Below, one piece after another: positions 44,021 through 56,027 of a stretch of 64,000 bases of DNA (positions are counted from its first letter, which is position 1; every line of letters begins with the position of its first letter). The stretch lies in assembly GCA_905147135.1 (NCBI GenBank), contig LR990046.1, positions 16,150,501-16,214,500 of the forward strand, written 5' to 3'. The stretch is from Blastobasis lacticolella. Taxonomy: Eukaryota > Arthropoda > Insecta > Lepidoptera > Blastobasidae. The position numbers and the translations under genes are program-made. The notes under the pieces were generated by a model. The model made no database searches, was not told where the DNA came from, and saw only the letters and a list, made by a program, of their open reading frames with translations.

Positions 44021-44262
44021 ACTACAGTCAACATAACTGTTACTAAGCCACAGCTATGGCTGTGATTATTACCTACAGATTCGGGCACGTGTAATATGTA
44101 TAATCCCAGTACCTGATTGTTTCTGATAATAACTAATATGAAGCAATGATAGCATATTCTATTATTGAAACTATCAGAATGGGCTAGATTAAAGTGATAA
44201 TGCGATAAAGCAATCGCGGTGCGGCATTTACATCAGGAAGCAAAGACGTTCCCGCCTTATTT

Positions 44263-44410
44263 ATCATCTTGACGTCAATATCCCGGTTGCGATTCCGCGC
44301 GCGATGGCCCGGGATCCGCCTTGACCATGATCCAGGACTTGGCAGATTAGGTAATTGCAATGGAGAAACTACTATCGGATGTCCTTGACCCAGTTAACCT
44401 GACCTGACAA
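44263..44410 (-). mobile_element. SINE-B, 3' half
   Basis: The minus strand covers the GTCAGGTTAACTG side at 44410 down to GACGTCAAGATGAT at 44263. Head and first body segment are absent. Confidence 0.78.
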
Positions 44411-44504
44411 GGGGTACTCTTAAATATATTACGTGAATTGCAACGGGCTAGCAATGATGATCGCTGAATGTAAAATTAAGTTGAATTTAAGTTGATTTAA
44501 CTAA

Positions 44505-44762
44505 ACGGCTGTGTGGTGTCCTGCAGAGTAGAATAGCACCAACCCTTTACATTCGTCGGTGTCGTACAAGGCGACTAATATTTTCGAAGCAAAACATCTA
44601 GTCTCCGTATTCTGGAAAATGGGCAGCAGCCACTTCCATTTTTATATTTATAACAATGCGTTCTCTAACCCGCCGACCAAGTGTGGAGATTATGGCAAAA
44701 ATCTCCTCTTTCATGGGAGAGGTCCTTAGTCCTGCAGTGGACTGTTATGGGCTGTGATGAAT
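44505..44762 (+). mobile_element. SINE-A, full length, diverged
   Basis: Recognisable from GGCTGTGTGGTGTCCTGCAG to CTGCAGTGGACTGTTATGG and GCTGTGATGA. Several point changes; no target-site duplication visible. Confidence 0.85.
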
Positions 44763-44779
44763 AAGGCAAATTTTATTAA

Positions 44780-45080
44780 TTTTACACCGCGTCCCGCCGA
44801 TGCAATGGCCAACCGGTGCGACTCACAATTACGTCGCCTTCGCTCATTGTGACCGCTTTTTCACTTCCACTCCGGGGACAATTATGGGCACTTCGCTTTG
44901 CGCTAGTGCCCTTTATATCGGCGGCCTAATACGCCCTTTTTGTGGCCAATCACGCATGAAAGTGTTTCGTTTAGGGTCGTTCGGATCAGGAGGAATCTCG
45001 CCGGGTGGAAAATATTTCAGCTATCCACACGGCGGCCGTGTGGATCTTTTCTTGAACGGTGTTGATAGATGTTTACACTG
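44780..45080. other. GC-rich island with a 23 bp palindrome
   Basis: Repeat-free by eye and richer in GC than its surroundings. The arms ATCCACACGGC and GCCGTGTGGAT meet around one base at 45023-45045. The minus strand has GTGATTGGCC (CCAAT-like) at ~44950 and ATATAAAG (TATA-like) at ~44915, so a minus-strand promoter is conceivable. An open frame of 93 codons on the plus strand shows no known motif. Confidence 0.35.
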
Positions 45081-46734
45081 AGGATAATTACTTGATTTTA
45101 GACATAAAAGGTCTAGTAGAAGTTGTATTTATTGTTCGTTAAGAAATCGAGATGAAATGTACGTACCTATATCATAATTTTTTTAAGCAATTTTTATAAT
45201 TTTGCAGTTTCAGGTATTTTCTAAATGTGTTCCGTGCAAAGAATAATTCAACCGTTAATTATAACATAATTAAAAAGCGTATTAAAAAGACAATAAATTA
45301 TAAGAACATCTATTTACCATAGTCCCTTCAGACAAACACAAAACAACTCAATACGTAAATAAGTAAGCCGGGGAAAATGAATGTTTTAATTTGTACAGAA
45401 ATATAAATAGAGACTACAAAAGAAGATACACAAAGATGATTGTGCTCAAGATCTTTGTACTCTGTAAATTAATCCCAAAAGTTTTGTAAGGGGTAAATAA
45501 TTAGCTAAGCAGACGTAATTAAGATCCCTTAATTTTTCATTTCATTCAGGATTCCGAAATGTCTTTTTGAATTCATTAATTTATCAGAATTTTAACTTGA
45601 TTTCGTACATTAAAAATAATGTATAGTAAGTTATTATAGTAATAAAGCTGATAATTTGCCAAAAAGAACCACAACACAAAATAAGTTTTTCCTGCGAGTT
45701 TTCGTGAATGAAAATATACATTTACGATCTTTTTTTTGGCAATAGGCTTGCATTCGACGCCATCTCAGCTGATGGGAAGCGACGATGACATCAAAGAGCT
45801 CTCCCTTCTCAGATTTTATCTGCCAATACAGTATCAATTCCCGATATTTAATATAATATATTAATATTTACGACAAAACCCTTGCCATACAGGTTCAATC
45901 TCGGGTCCAAAACAACTTTACAAACTCAATTTGCAAAAGGTGTACTGTATTTGAGTCACGTTACCAAATCCCCTTTAGGCCTGCGTTCCCCGAATTAGGT
46001 CACAAGAGCTGATATACGTGTGGGTAAAGAACAAGTCTGTACATCTCCTTTCTATTCAAAGCCCATTTGCTTGATTGATATGCATGTATTAAGTGCCAGT
46101 GTTCGTGAAGGTGTGATTTTATAGACGCGGAGAACTTTAAATTGAAATAAAATAAGGAAAAAAGTATTTAGTATCAGTGAATCTAGCTTTATTGGAAAGA
46201 TATGGCATTTATGTTTGAATATGATTTCGGTCATGTGACCGCCGTGTGTTTATTAACTTATTCATTCGACCAGACCATTCGAATATTCGAAAAGTGAGCT
46301 TCATCGCCGAACTAAATTTTCAAATTAAATTTTCAATTTAAATTTCGCCGCCTCTAAAAAACACCCCATATTATCTACAAAATATATGATGTACTCAAGA
46401 TTTATTTTAACTAAATTTCTGCCATTTCCTTATAATCCAGCGACTATTTCTTGCCGACTTAGGACAAGTCTCAACTTGTCACCAAGCAATACAGCAGGCA
46501 CACGCGCTTCAGTAAATGCGTCTGATACACTTATCTCACGGGAAGTGACGTGCCAAAAGGCAATTGTAATTATCATACCAAAGGCTCACTCAGCGAGAGA
46601 GCCTGTTTTGGTCCTACGAGCCGAAATGTAACCATCAATATATATATACATAATAATAAAACAGCAAAAAAGGTGTGCCTGTACATTGAATATGTTTGCA
46701 AAAAAGAAATTTAGAGCGATGAAGAAATATTTAA
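45081..46734. other. Non-coding span
   Basis: A short repeat piece at 45735-45800 (GGCTTGCATTCGACGCCATC). No gene. Confidence 0.5.
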
Positions 46735-47110
46735 AAAAAAATGTTTTTTTTGTCTGTCTGATTGTACACGCTAATTTCCGGATCTACTTTACGGATTTGA
46801 ATGAAATTTTTTGGTGTGTAGCTATCAAGTCTAGGCAACTTATAGGGTATGATTAATTTTATAAACTGGAACACCTGATGTAGCACCATAATATAACAGT
46901 TTAACTATAAGGAATATGGAAATAGCGCCGAATGAACTTTGATGGCGCTTCTACAGTTTGGTAGGCTAATTCGGTTGGATAGAACCAGAGATACTGCTTG
47001 ACCTCTCCTTAGTACTAGCTTTCATACATGAGCCATCAGGAGGTAATCTGAAATGGAAAAAGATAAACTGCCCTAAAAACGACTTCCACGCGGATGAAGT
47101 CACGGACAAA
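46735..47110 (+). repeat. Old repeat relic
   Basis: TTTGTCTGTCTGATTGTAC, GGATCTACTTTACGGATTTG, ATGAAATTTTTTGGTGTG and CGACTTCCACGCGGATGAAG: the common insect repeat of the 'fell through to reset the substrate' type, with point decay. Confidence 0.4.
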
Positions 47111-47199
47111 AGCTATAAATAATACATACATTACAACACGAAAAACTGTCAATCCACTAATGTGCTTAAGCTTCTTCCACATTTGTAGAGGATTTTGCC

Positions 47200-47472
47200 T
47201 TCATATTTGCCTTTGCCTGAGATCGCAGTTTTGAAAATACTCAACAGAAAGCGCTGCTGCTCATGTTCTTCTGGGGCCCTATTATTGAAACCGCTCGTAT
47301 CTCGCTACCTATCTCTTTCACACTCGTGGTAAGTTGCTATAGATAGAAAAGACAAGCATTAGAAGGCGAGCGCTCGCGCATCTATAGAGGAACTAGTTTA
47401 TCAGCCTCGGAGATTTTCATAATCTATGTCAAAGGGGTTGGCGCTATTCATCTGTACCAGTCACCACATGGC
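47200..47472 (-). mobile_element. SINE-A, old and interrupted
   Basis: GAGATCGCAGT, CGCTGCTGCTCATG and AAAGGGGTTGGCGCTATTC lie in the family order on the minus strand, with about 130 unrelated bases between 47270 and 47425. Confidence 0.5.
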
Positions 47473-49896
47473 AAAAATTGGTATTAAGGTACAAAAATAA
47501 GTATTAATCTATTTTTATTTTTGTAACAGAGTACCGATTTTATTTTAGGTTGAAGGAAAAGGTTTAATTGGATAACTTTTTACTAAATTTAGAAAGAATT
47601 TTGGAAATGGAAATGTAGGTTGTTTGGGTTGGCATGTAATGAACGTTGCTTTATTTATAGGTTCTGTACCGAAAATGAAATGGAGATCCGTGAGTGAGGC
47701 AGGCAAGTGAATAAAGAATTTACACTGAAAAATTTGCAGTTTTTTCTTGTCTTTCCAAACTAAATTCTGGTAAAATGTAAAGTAAATTATTTACTGCGAA
47801 TAAGACTATAAATGCTTACAAAAATACAAAAAGAGTATCGATGTACATTGAAAATGTCCTTGTTATAAACGTTTGGTCCGGAGATATTTATTTACAAAGT
47901 CAAATAAGAATGATTTTTTAAATTAAATTCATCTGGAAGGTAAACCTTCGTCGTTGCCTGGGTTTAATCATGCTTACTGAATTGCGGATTACTTTGAGCG
48001 TTTCTTTCAGTATTGGACACATTTGGATGATTATTATTTACAATGAAATGAAATTCACGTTAATCAACCACTCCAACTACAAAGATTAAAATTTGTGAAA
48101 AATGAAAACATTTATGTTGGAAAAATAGAGAAAAAAAGATGTTGCACTTGTTTTTCCTGTGAAAATCTCGATCCAGTATTTAGCCAAGGTCTACAAATAC
48201 GTATTAAATACCTCAGAAGCCTAAATTCCTGCGAACCACAAACTATTTCCAGAATCTGATAATTTTAAACTTTAAGCTGATTTAATACTCTGTTTTAACT
48301 ACAAAAAGTATATACAAAAAAATAAACTAAATCACAAATGAAAAAAAGTAACATACTATTAGAAAAAGATAACACCTACTAAAATCCCTATTCAAACAGG
48401 CCACCACGAGCCATCCCCGGTCCAAAATTGCTCATTTTAAACTCTACAGGCATTCTACTCCATACTTTCCACTAATAAAGGCTGCTGCAATATTTTCCGT
48501 GGGAGGCGTCGTTTTCCGGTCGACGGATGCAATAAACAGAGTTTCCTATCGATTTCCCATCGTCTGGAACGCAATTTCTGTACCCAGATGTAGCCATTAA
48601 CGCGTACGAGCGTACAGGTGTTAGGTTTAATGAGCGTAATGGTAATGTTGAAGGCGAGTGGAGTGGAATGATTCGCAATCAGTACGCTGATACTGTCTGT
48701 TAGTGATACCCACTGTATTATCTAAGGTGCTAAGATTCAGTATTTCAAAACGTAAATAGGTACTATTATATAAAATAATGTTTTATATAGCCGAGGGAGG
48801 CACACTGTCAGACTGTCCACGTGATGGAAAGCGGTCACCGTCATAACGTTTGTCTGATAAAAGAAACACTGATTTTTTATATGCGATGCGAAACCTTCAA
48901 CCTATTTGCTATAAATTTTTCGTTTTTAATTAAGTATTATATTTACTTAGTTATCCTTTTCCATGTTATACCTATTTATTTTCCCCAATGAAATACTGGG
49001 GAAGGATTACGTACCTATAACCTATATACTTGTGCGGTCGTGCCGGGTGTATCACTATAGATAGCATAGCATATATTAATCTCGTGCAGTTTCTAATACT
49101 CAATATCGATGCATCATTTAGTATGCAAAGACCACAAAGGCTCACACAGTTTACTTTGGTCTCACAGCCTCAGGCGTAGACCTCAAACGACATCCTTGGC
49201 CTTTGCCTGTGCTAATTAAGATGTACGAGTAATTCTCTACCTTGCGCTGCGTCGATCCCCTCAAAGCTGACTTGTTACATGCATTGACATTTGGAATTGA
49301 TATCTTATCATGATGTTTTCGTTAGAAATATTTCATCGATTATGAAATCTCTAAGCTCCCCTTGCACCAAATACTTAAACCCGTTTAAGAATGGCGTTTA
49401 ACGTTTCTGTATGATTTTTTTTGTTTAAGTATCCGCTTTAAGAATTTTTTGCAAACCGCTCTAAGTAATAGTATAAAAAATGTACGTAAAATGAGTATCC
49501 AAGTAAGCATGCTACACCATCGTCCGCATAGTTATCGTACTCGTACTTATCACCTGGTAATGTGGCTGACAATTGCTTAAATAGAAACCTATACATTATA
49601 TATAAAACTACAAATAATGAAATACAAATTAACTGTCATCTTCACCGCTACTGTGTAATAAACGACTCTTAAACATTTTCATTTATTAATCGTCACAAAT
49701 TAATTTCAAAAATTCATCACAGCTTTTATTTAACTTTATTCAGCACTAGTCACCATCAGGTTCCCAAGGGGCCTCGTCTTCCGTAAATGGAACATCCCGT
49801 TCAAGCCAATAAACTAAATGACATAGACACTCTGCACGTTACGAGGCCATGTCGAGTACAGACAGTAACCGCAAATTCAACTACCGGCTTCAGCAT
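47473..49896. other. Non-coding span
   Basis: Repeat D fragment at 48783. 48470-48680 is GC-richer, repeat-free and unidentified. Confidence 0.5.
48783..48845 (+). repeat. Repeat D fragment
   Basis: CTGTCCACGTGATGGAAAGC and GGTCACCGTC match the repeat D start. Confidence 0.5.
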
Positions 49897-49975
49897 CTCG
49901 TGCATACACGAGTCCTTTAGTTAGATAGTGCATGCTTACATAACTAAAGGACTGCCCAGACGAGGAACTCGTCTG
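49897..49975. repeat. Three consecutive perfect hairpins
   Basis: CTCGTG/CACGAG (49897-49912), AGTCCTTTAGTTA/TAACTAAAGGACT (49911-49953, 17-base loop) and CAGACGAG/CTCGTCTG (49957-49975, 3-base loop). All stems are perfect. Function unknown: transposon end, structured RNA and regulatory DNA are all possible. Confidence 0.7.
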
Positions 49976-50315
49976 CTTAGGCCTGCAAGTATCCATATTT
50001 AGCCCATTCACTTCAAATAGTTATTGCTCGTCGAATAGAATTTCTGCATAGACGTTGAATATTGAAGGTTTATTGACGAGCGTTTCGGATAATATTGACG
50101 AGGCACGCCTATGCTGGTACCGTGCTGAGTAAACCCCAGGGATACGTGGGAAATACGACCCTAAACCTACTGGTATCAGAAGATAAATGCATTAATGGAT
50201 GGACATCACTGAGCCCGATTGCCAACGGGGTACGTGACGATTCTAGGCGAAGTAGCGATGAGAAAGAGCAGGGTAAGGCACTGCGGCAGAAGCCTGGTAT
50301 GACCGCTTGGATGAT

Positions 50316-50580
50316 ATTTTTAATGTTATACGGCAGAGAAACAAACAAGCGGGCTACGTGATGGAAAGTGTCCATCACCGCCAATACTAGTGGAGTTATC
50401 AATGTGTTGTCTGCCTATAAAGAGACCTCTTGAACGATCCCATGTCATAGCCCAAAAAAAAACACTGTGGCTGAGAGCTCATTCCATATCCGAATCGTAC
50501 CTTACGTAAACTTCGCCTGGACACCAACAGGAGGTCTACGCAGCTTGGATGACGGTGATTAAATATTTTTTTAAATTGGT
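50316..50580 (+). repeat. Repeat D copy
   Basis: AATGTTATACGGCAGAGAAA, CAAGCGGGCTACGTGATGG, then a longer non-coding body ending with ACACCAACAGGAGGTC. Confidence 0.6.
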
Positions 50581-50642
50581 ATTCTTAGAAAACAAGGCCA
50601 CTTTGACTATCCTATCAAGCGAGCCATGGGAAGCATTTAGTA

Positions 50643-50790
50643 GCGGAATAGTGCATATTAACTACGTCCTGCGAAGCTACAAAGTTTCCATTTTCTAGCC
50701 ACTAATTCAACTATCGGTTAGCTTGCTATGTTGCAGGCGCTTGGGTAGAATGCTGATATTATAAAGACTGCTCTCTCGTAAATGGAGCAT
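50643..50790 (+). repeat. Direct repeat, copy 1
   Basis: GCGGAATAG...CTACGTC, AAGTTTCCATTTTCTAGCC, ACTAATTCAACTAT and CTCGTAAATG, repeated at 51347-51516 in the same orientation. Confidence 0.75.
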
Positions 50791-50814
50791 AAATAGATAC
50801 ATCGTGCTGAATAT

Positions 50815-51070
50815 GTTTATGCATAGCAGTAACAAAGTGACAGACCACAACAGTAACTGTCGTCTATGATATCTACGATTCATGCATTTAGGTTGCAGCC
50901 AACAAAATTCAGAACCGCAGGTGCGTTGTCACTGTAAGGACTAAGATGAAATGCTTGTAATTGTGCTGGCTACCTCATTTTTCAAACCGGAACACTACAA
51001 TGAAAGCATTGTTGCTTGGCGCCGGTAGAAATAGATAAGGCGGTGGTACTCACCCAGACCGACTCGAAGG
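50815..51070 (+). repeat. Repeat E, longest copy
   Basis: GCAGTAACAAAGTGACAGAC, GTAATTGTGCTGGCTACC, TTGTTGCTTGGCG and GGCGGTGGTACTCACCCAGA. Wording typical of LINE 3' untranslated regions in moths (recall only). Followed at 51073 by an inverted-repeat element. Confidence 0.55.
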
Positions 51071-51072
51071 GT

Positions 51073-51337
51073 AGTAGAGCTCGTCTAATTTAAAATGACG
51101 CGCCCCACTATCGCATTAACGCACACAAGCAAGTTTAAAATATGGACGCAATACATATACAAATGCCGTTGTAATTGGTCATTCAGTTGCCGGTAAGATT
51201 CAAACGTCGGAGCATCCCACACAGATGATCATTGGCTCCCGCACAGATGATGTGTCGTTATTAATATTTGCACTCACACATCGAAATCAACTAACTAAGT
51301 AGTGGGGCGCGTCATCTAAGACTAGACGAGCTCTACT
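51073..51337. mobile_element. Inverted-repeat element, 265 bp, 38 bp termini
   Basis: 51073-51110 and 51300-51337 are complementary at 34 of 38 bases (AGTAGAGCTCGTCTA...ATGACGCGCCCCACTA). No ORF, no clear target-site duplication. Probably a MITE. Confidence 0.75.
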
Positions 51338-51346
51338 TTGTTACTG

Positions 51347-51516
51347 GCGGAATAGTTTAGGCATAATAATATTATCTACGTCATGGGAAGCGTCAAAGTT
51401 TCCATTTTCTAGCCACTAATTCAACTATAAGTTGGATTGCAAAGTTGCGGACGCTTGGAGAATGCTGAAATTATAAAAATTATTCCCTCGATATTATAAA
51501 GATTGCTGCCTCGTAA
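51347..51516 (+). repeat. Direct repeat, copy 2
   Basis: Matches 50643-50790 with a small internal duplication (CTCGATATTATAAAGATTGC). Copies 1 and 2 bracket repeat E and the inverted-repeat element at 51073. Confidence 0.75.
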
Positions 51517-52124
51517 ATGAATCGAGCCGAATGATTATTAGTTATAGAAAACAGCTTTTCTATCATGTCTCTTATAATATGATACCTAAAGCAAATAATT
51601 AGGTTCTCAAAAGTTAGTTGTATACTTAACACAACTTAATAAATTTTCTAGACAAAGGTTTTGAAGTTCGGTAATAATATATACTGTCAAAGTTAATTTG
51701 AGTACCAAGTATTTTATTTCAATTTTAAAGATAAAATTTGATAATGTTGAAATATAAACAGAAGCTGTTAAATGAAACTTTATTTTACAATAAAGTAAGA
51801 TAACAACCCCAAAAGTGTGTGATTTAATTTAAGTCAATTAAGTGACGATTACTACGAAAATCTACGTAATTAACAAGGCATTTGAGAAAACAGAAAGGCA
51901 AAATGTCGGTCAAACCTAATTCTGGTAAATGAACTAACTTGGACAGTGAAAGTAGTAAAGAAAGTTAAACCCTTTGCAGTAAATTGGACCCAGAATAATT
52001 CCCTGGGAAACACACGAACATCTTAATGGTCTACTAAAGCCGCCTTCATTTGACCAAGGTCCGCTGTCTGAGAATATCTTCAATCTCTCTACCAGACACC
52101 AGTAAACCCCATCTTTATTTTATT

Positions 52125-52400
52125 TAGAAACTGGCTTTTGCCCGCGACTTTGTCAGCTTGGAAATCGTTTTTAGGACAGTTTATATTTTTCCGGGGGAAC
52201 GATTTTAAATGACTTTCCTAATATATGAAAGCTACGGAGTAGGAAAGCACTACGGAGAGCTCAAGCTGTTGCACTTGCATCAGATGTTCCAGTTTCCAAA
52301 ATGGATGATAAAATGTTGCCCTAGCTTATCCTTATAGCCTTAATAACTATACAACAAAAACAGTTTCATTCAAATCCATCCATGTAAAAAGTTATTATTA
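52125..52400 (+). repeat. Old 'gcccgcgacttt' repeat relic
   Basis: CTTTTGCCCGCGACTTTGTC and CATTCAAATCCATCCATGTA are the start and end words of the arthropod repeat with a longer middle. Confidence 0.45.
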
Positions 52401-52744
52401 TTTTATTATTTCTTTATCGCGTTTAATAATATTTTTGTAAATATATATACAGACCCTTTTTTTACTGTATTATTATATGTATAACCGTCGTAACCAGAGT
52501 AGTAAATTTCGAATTTCTTACGACCATTATACTGCAGCCAAGTGCGGTATTTATGCAAATTAAAATCAAAAATTTACATAATAGCCTCCGATGATAGATG
52601 AATTTGTTTTGGCTGGAGTTGCGGAGTACAGTTTGAGAGGTTCTCTTATCTGGATATAATTTATGATCCTTCCACGAGTTGGGGTTTGCTGGAACTATGC
52701 TGGTTTATTTACAATATTTATTTTTATAAATAAGTACATAAATA

Positions 52745-53024
52745 TGCTTGGACTTATTTATACAGCATTCTAGCCCCAAAGTAAGCAATGGCTGTGTCAT
52801 GGGTGTTAGATAAACGATAAACTGCATATACTTCTTTTTATAATTGAGAATCATTAGAAATTCACTTCTAATTTAATGATGCATTTTTTGGTAATTGGTA
52901 GCCCCAAAGTAAACAATAGCTGTTTCATGGGAGTTAGATAACCGATAAACTGCAAAACTTCTTTTTATAATAGAGGATCATTAGAAATTCACTTCTAATT
53001 TGATGATGCATTTTTTGGTAATTG
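52745..53024 (-). repeat. SINE-C 3' region duplicated in tandem
   Basis: A unit starting TAGCCCCAAAGTAA at 52771-52898 (128 bp) is repeated at 52899-53024 (126 bp) with about ten differences. The first part of each unit is the SINE-C body on the minus strand (CTAGCCCCAAAGTAAGC...GGGTGTTAGAT). The rest (ATCATTAGAAATTCACTTC) is not in other SINE-C copies, so flanking DNA was duplicated with it. Confidence 0.85.
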
Positions 53025-53110
53025 AGAGAGTTAAACAAGTAAACAAGTCGCCTGATGGTCATCTGATGATTATTGATATATTTTCTTTATATAATCATTC
53101 TTTACTTTGA

Positions 53111-53330
53111 GGAGTGTCGGTGCCCTAGTGGTTAAGGTTCCGACTCGTTAGCGAGAGTTGCTCTTTCCTGAGGTAACCGATGCTGTAAGGGAAGTTATCG
53201 TGATATATACAGCACATTCCGGTTGCTTAATATATAGCCACGATCCAATCTGGTCAGATACCTCTGTTAACAGGGTCACAGACCCTCGCGTGCGAGAGCA
53301 CAACCAGGACATTAACGCCAAGACGATAAT
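53111..53330 (+). mobile_element. SINE-B with two internal deletions
   Basis: Head GGAGTGTCGGTGCCCTAGTGG, where TGCCCTAGTGG is a good A box, followed by GTTAAGGTTCCGACTCG. The B box is deleted. Body segments then alternate with gaps, ending in GACATTAACGCCAAGACGAT. Confidence 0.8.
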
Positions 53331-54910
53331 TCATTCATAATTAGAATACAGTGCGATATACAGACTCGTTTACTTGCCACCCCGTTGTAAATCTACTGAG
53401 TTTATATCCCTTCCTAATGGTCTGATAGGCTAGTTGTCTTCAGTAAACAAAAACTTTTCCGCGGCAATAAAACCAGGTCGTATACATTCGCTAAAACTTC
53501 TTTTATCGTAAACTGTGGCACACGGTAAATCAAACCTCTCATCCACTTTACGGACGGAGTAAAAGTTACTAAATCCCAACTGCTAATATCCGTAAAATAT
53601 GACGGTAAGGTGTCCGAGGACTTGTAAAGTATACGGCTATTTGTTCCTCGAAAATGCATCTGTGGAAAGTAACAGTGGAAGGGAAGGCGATTACGGGATT
53701 ATATGGTTTTTACGCTCGCAGTGTGGGAGGTAAGGGAAGGCACTTGAGGAAGGATGGAGGTTATGTGGGCTGACGCTATTTTAGAAATAGTGGACGATTT
53801 CCTAAAATTGCCCTGTAATGGTAACGTTTTTATTTTTAGTTCTCCCAAAAAGTTTACAATAAGATTGTAAAATATCATATTGTTGACTGGGAGACGGGAG
53901 TCCATAGTAGGTTAGCCTGTGTTATGGACATTCTGATTAAGTGCGAGTTGTGTGTGACTAAAAATTACAAAAACATTGCTGATCTGTGTGATCCTTTTCG
54001 ATTTAGGTGAACAATGACTGTTCCTTAAGTGCGAGTTTAGGTATTAAAACAACTTAGCATTATTTTTATGATAATCATCGAGAAACGAGCAGACAGCCCA
54101 CCTGTTGGTAAACGGTAACTATGGCCCAAACATCTACCATTCAAGCACTTGTGGACACCGCTGATGGGTTGTCACTGCGACAACTAAGGTGAAATGCCTT
54201 ATGCCTGCAATTGCGCGCTGGCTACCTTCCTACTTAAGTTTACTAAAAACAGAAATAATTATCATTATTTCATCACTGAAAATAATACATAAAATGTCTT
54301 TGAAGATCATCATAATTTTGTTATTCTGTTAAAAAAAATTTAAAGAAGTTTGAAACCAGCCTAGATACTCTTAACTTTTTCTGATATATGCTGGATGCGA
54401 TGGTTTGATATCTTCCATAGGTTATGATCAAGTCGTTCGATATGCATCCATTAGTATGGTGATAAAAGAAATGAAATGTGCTTGCTAGGTGATAAAAGAC
54501 AAAAAACCTGATGGCGATAATTCATCTTGTGAAAGCTCGCGTGGAAACGAATCACAAAAAGGAAAAATTAATAGCGCTCAAAATAACAACGCAATTCCTC
54601 TCGTAAGCAGCTCACTTGCTACTTATGTCTACGAGTAGCTTGCAACTATATCGATTCCTACCAATTATCTTCGTACACGTTATGCTTTTGTGCACGTAAT
54701 ACGTTATTACTGTGAGAGTTGCGTTTGAATTGAACTCTTTTAGAATTGATTCCCACTTCTTCTTTGTTCCACAACATTAACGCAATAATGTGGCAAATCG
54801 TCTTAAATATAGTTTAATCTTTATGGTCCTAAGAATAAAACCCATTAGCATCGTATATTTTAATATACCTTTATTAACCACTTCAGTACTTAGTTGTGAA
54901 ACAAATTTGC
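53331..54910. other. Non-coding span with repeat E
   Basis: A minus-strand open frame at 53414-53659 (81 codons) has no motif I recognise and no splice support. Confidence 0.45.
54085..54245 (+). repeat. Repeat E copy
   Basis: GAAACGAGCAGACAGCCCACC to GTGAAATGCCTTATGCCTGC and GCGCGCTGGCTACCTTCC. Confidence 0.55.
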
Positions 54911-55289
54911 CCAGGGCTTCGATTCTGGTACGGAAATAGTCTCAGTTGCAGTAACATTACAATTGCATCGCATGTCAAACGTGTGATTGTTATTTAAATG
55001 ACAGATGTTGAGTTGCAACTTTCATGAGTTCGAACTTTTCCACAATTCGTTTTCTGGTACTTTAGTTGCATTATGGTGGTATATGGCTGTTGGTACTCTA
55101 ATAAATAAATAAATTACTAAGTTGCATCTGTCAATGAAAACGTGTCAAAGGTCGAACAATGATTTAACTGCCATTTAACTGGGATGATGCTGGGACTGAC
55201 TCGATACCTCGACGTAGTTATAGTAACATCACAGTTACATTGCAACATAATAACAACTGCATTGCACGCCAGAATCGGTACCCAGATCA
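54911..55289 (+). mobile_element. DNA element with short inverted ends, copy 1
   Basis: Left CAGGGCTTCGATTCTGG and right CCAGAATCGGTACCCAG form imperfect terminal inverted repeats. Inside are ACAGATGTTGAGTTGCAAC, GAAAACGTGTCAAAGGTCG and GTAACATCACAGTTAC. The same sequence lies inverted at 57714-58263. No protein; non-autonomous transposon (class unresolved, hAT-like CAGGG start noted). Confidence 0.75.
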
Positions 55290-55459
55290 ATTTTAATATT
55301 GAAACTTATGAATGTCTAACATTAGTATATAAGCAATGTGCGAAAATGGGGGTTCAGTTTGTTGGTTTATACATTTTTCATATTTACTCAAAAAATTAAC
55401 TTCGCAAAGGCAAAAAAGATGTGTCAGGATAGTCTCTGCATACCCTGCGGGCCTCGAAA

Positions 55460-55569
55460 TTTTCTCGCATCGGTTAGTATTCAACTAATGTACATAACTT
55501 AGAAAATAGTGACTTGTATATACTCTTATATTAGGCGGTAGTGTGATTCAAACCCGGTACCGACGCTCC
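55460..55569 (-). mobile_element. SINE-B, 5' third
   Basis: The minus strand starts GGAGCGTCGGTACCGGGTTTGA (head with B-box-like GGGTTTGAATC) and ends after CTAACCGATGCGAG. 3'-truncated. Confidence 0.72.
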
Positions 55570-56027
55570 TAACTAAGGTATTAACTGAAAGTATCCCAAT
55601 TATCTTACAAACAGAAATACTGGATGTTTAAACAAATATCAACCCAATAGTATCGGCAAATTCTTTTGATTAACTTGTAAGAAACTGAGAAGAAGCTATT
55701 CGAGCGTCCATTGGCTTCACTTTGTTGCATACCTGCTTCAGAAATCCAATTGTCTGCAAAGAAACAATCCTTATTTATTCAACCTGAAACAAGATCCGCA
55801 TATTTTTCTATCCTTTCCTAGCAAATGAAATGGAAACTGATAGCAAACTGTATTGTCTCTTTTTGTTCGAGTAAAATGTTAGTGATACCGCATATTTTCG
55901 CATATTTTCTTCTCTAATGAAACGAAATGGATTTTATTTCGCAATTCACTGCTCTGATGCAATGATAGACTATATTTGTTACTCTTCGTATATAAATATA
56001 CAGCTCAATTATATCTTAAACTAGTAC

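Noticed and set aside
44800..45081. 93-codon ORF in the GC-rich island
   Set aside because: No domain, no homologue recognised and no splice support; GC-rich DNA has long frames by chance.
52771..53024. CRISPR array
   Set aside because: Only two 126-128 bp units in tandem without spacers; eukaryotic DNA.
53414..53659. 81-codon minus-strand ORF
   Set aside because: Composition looks protein-like but I recognise no family and see no exon borders.
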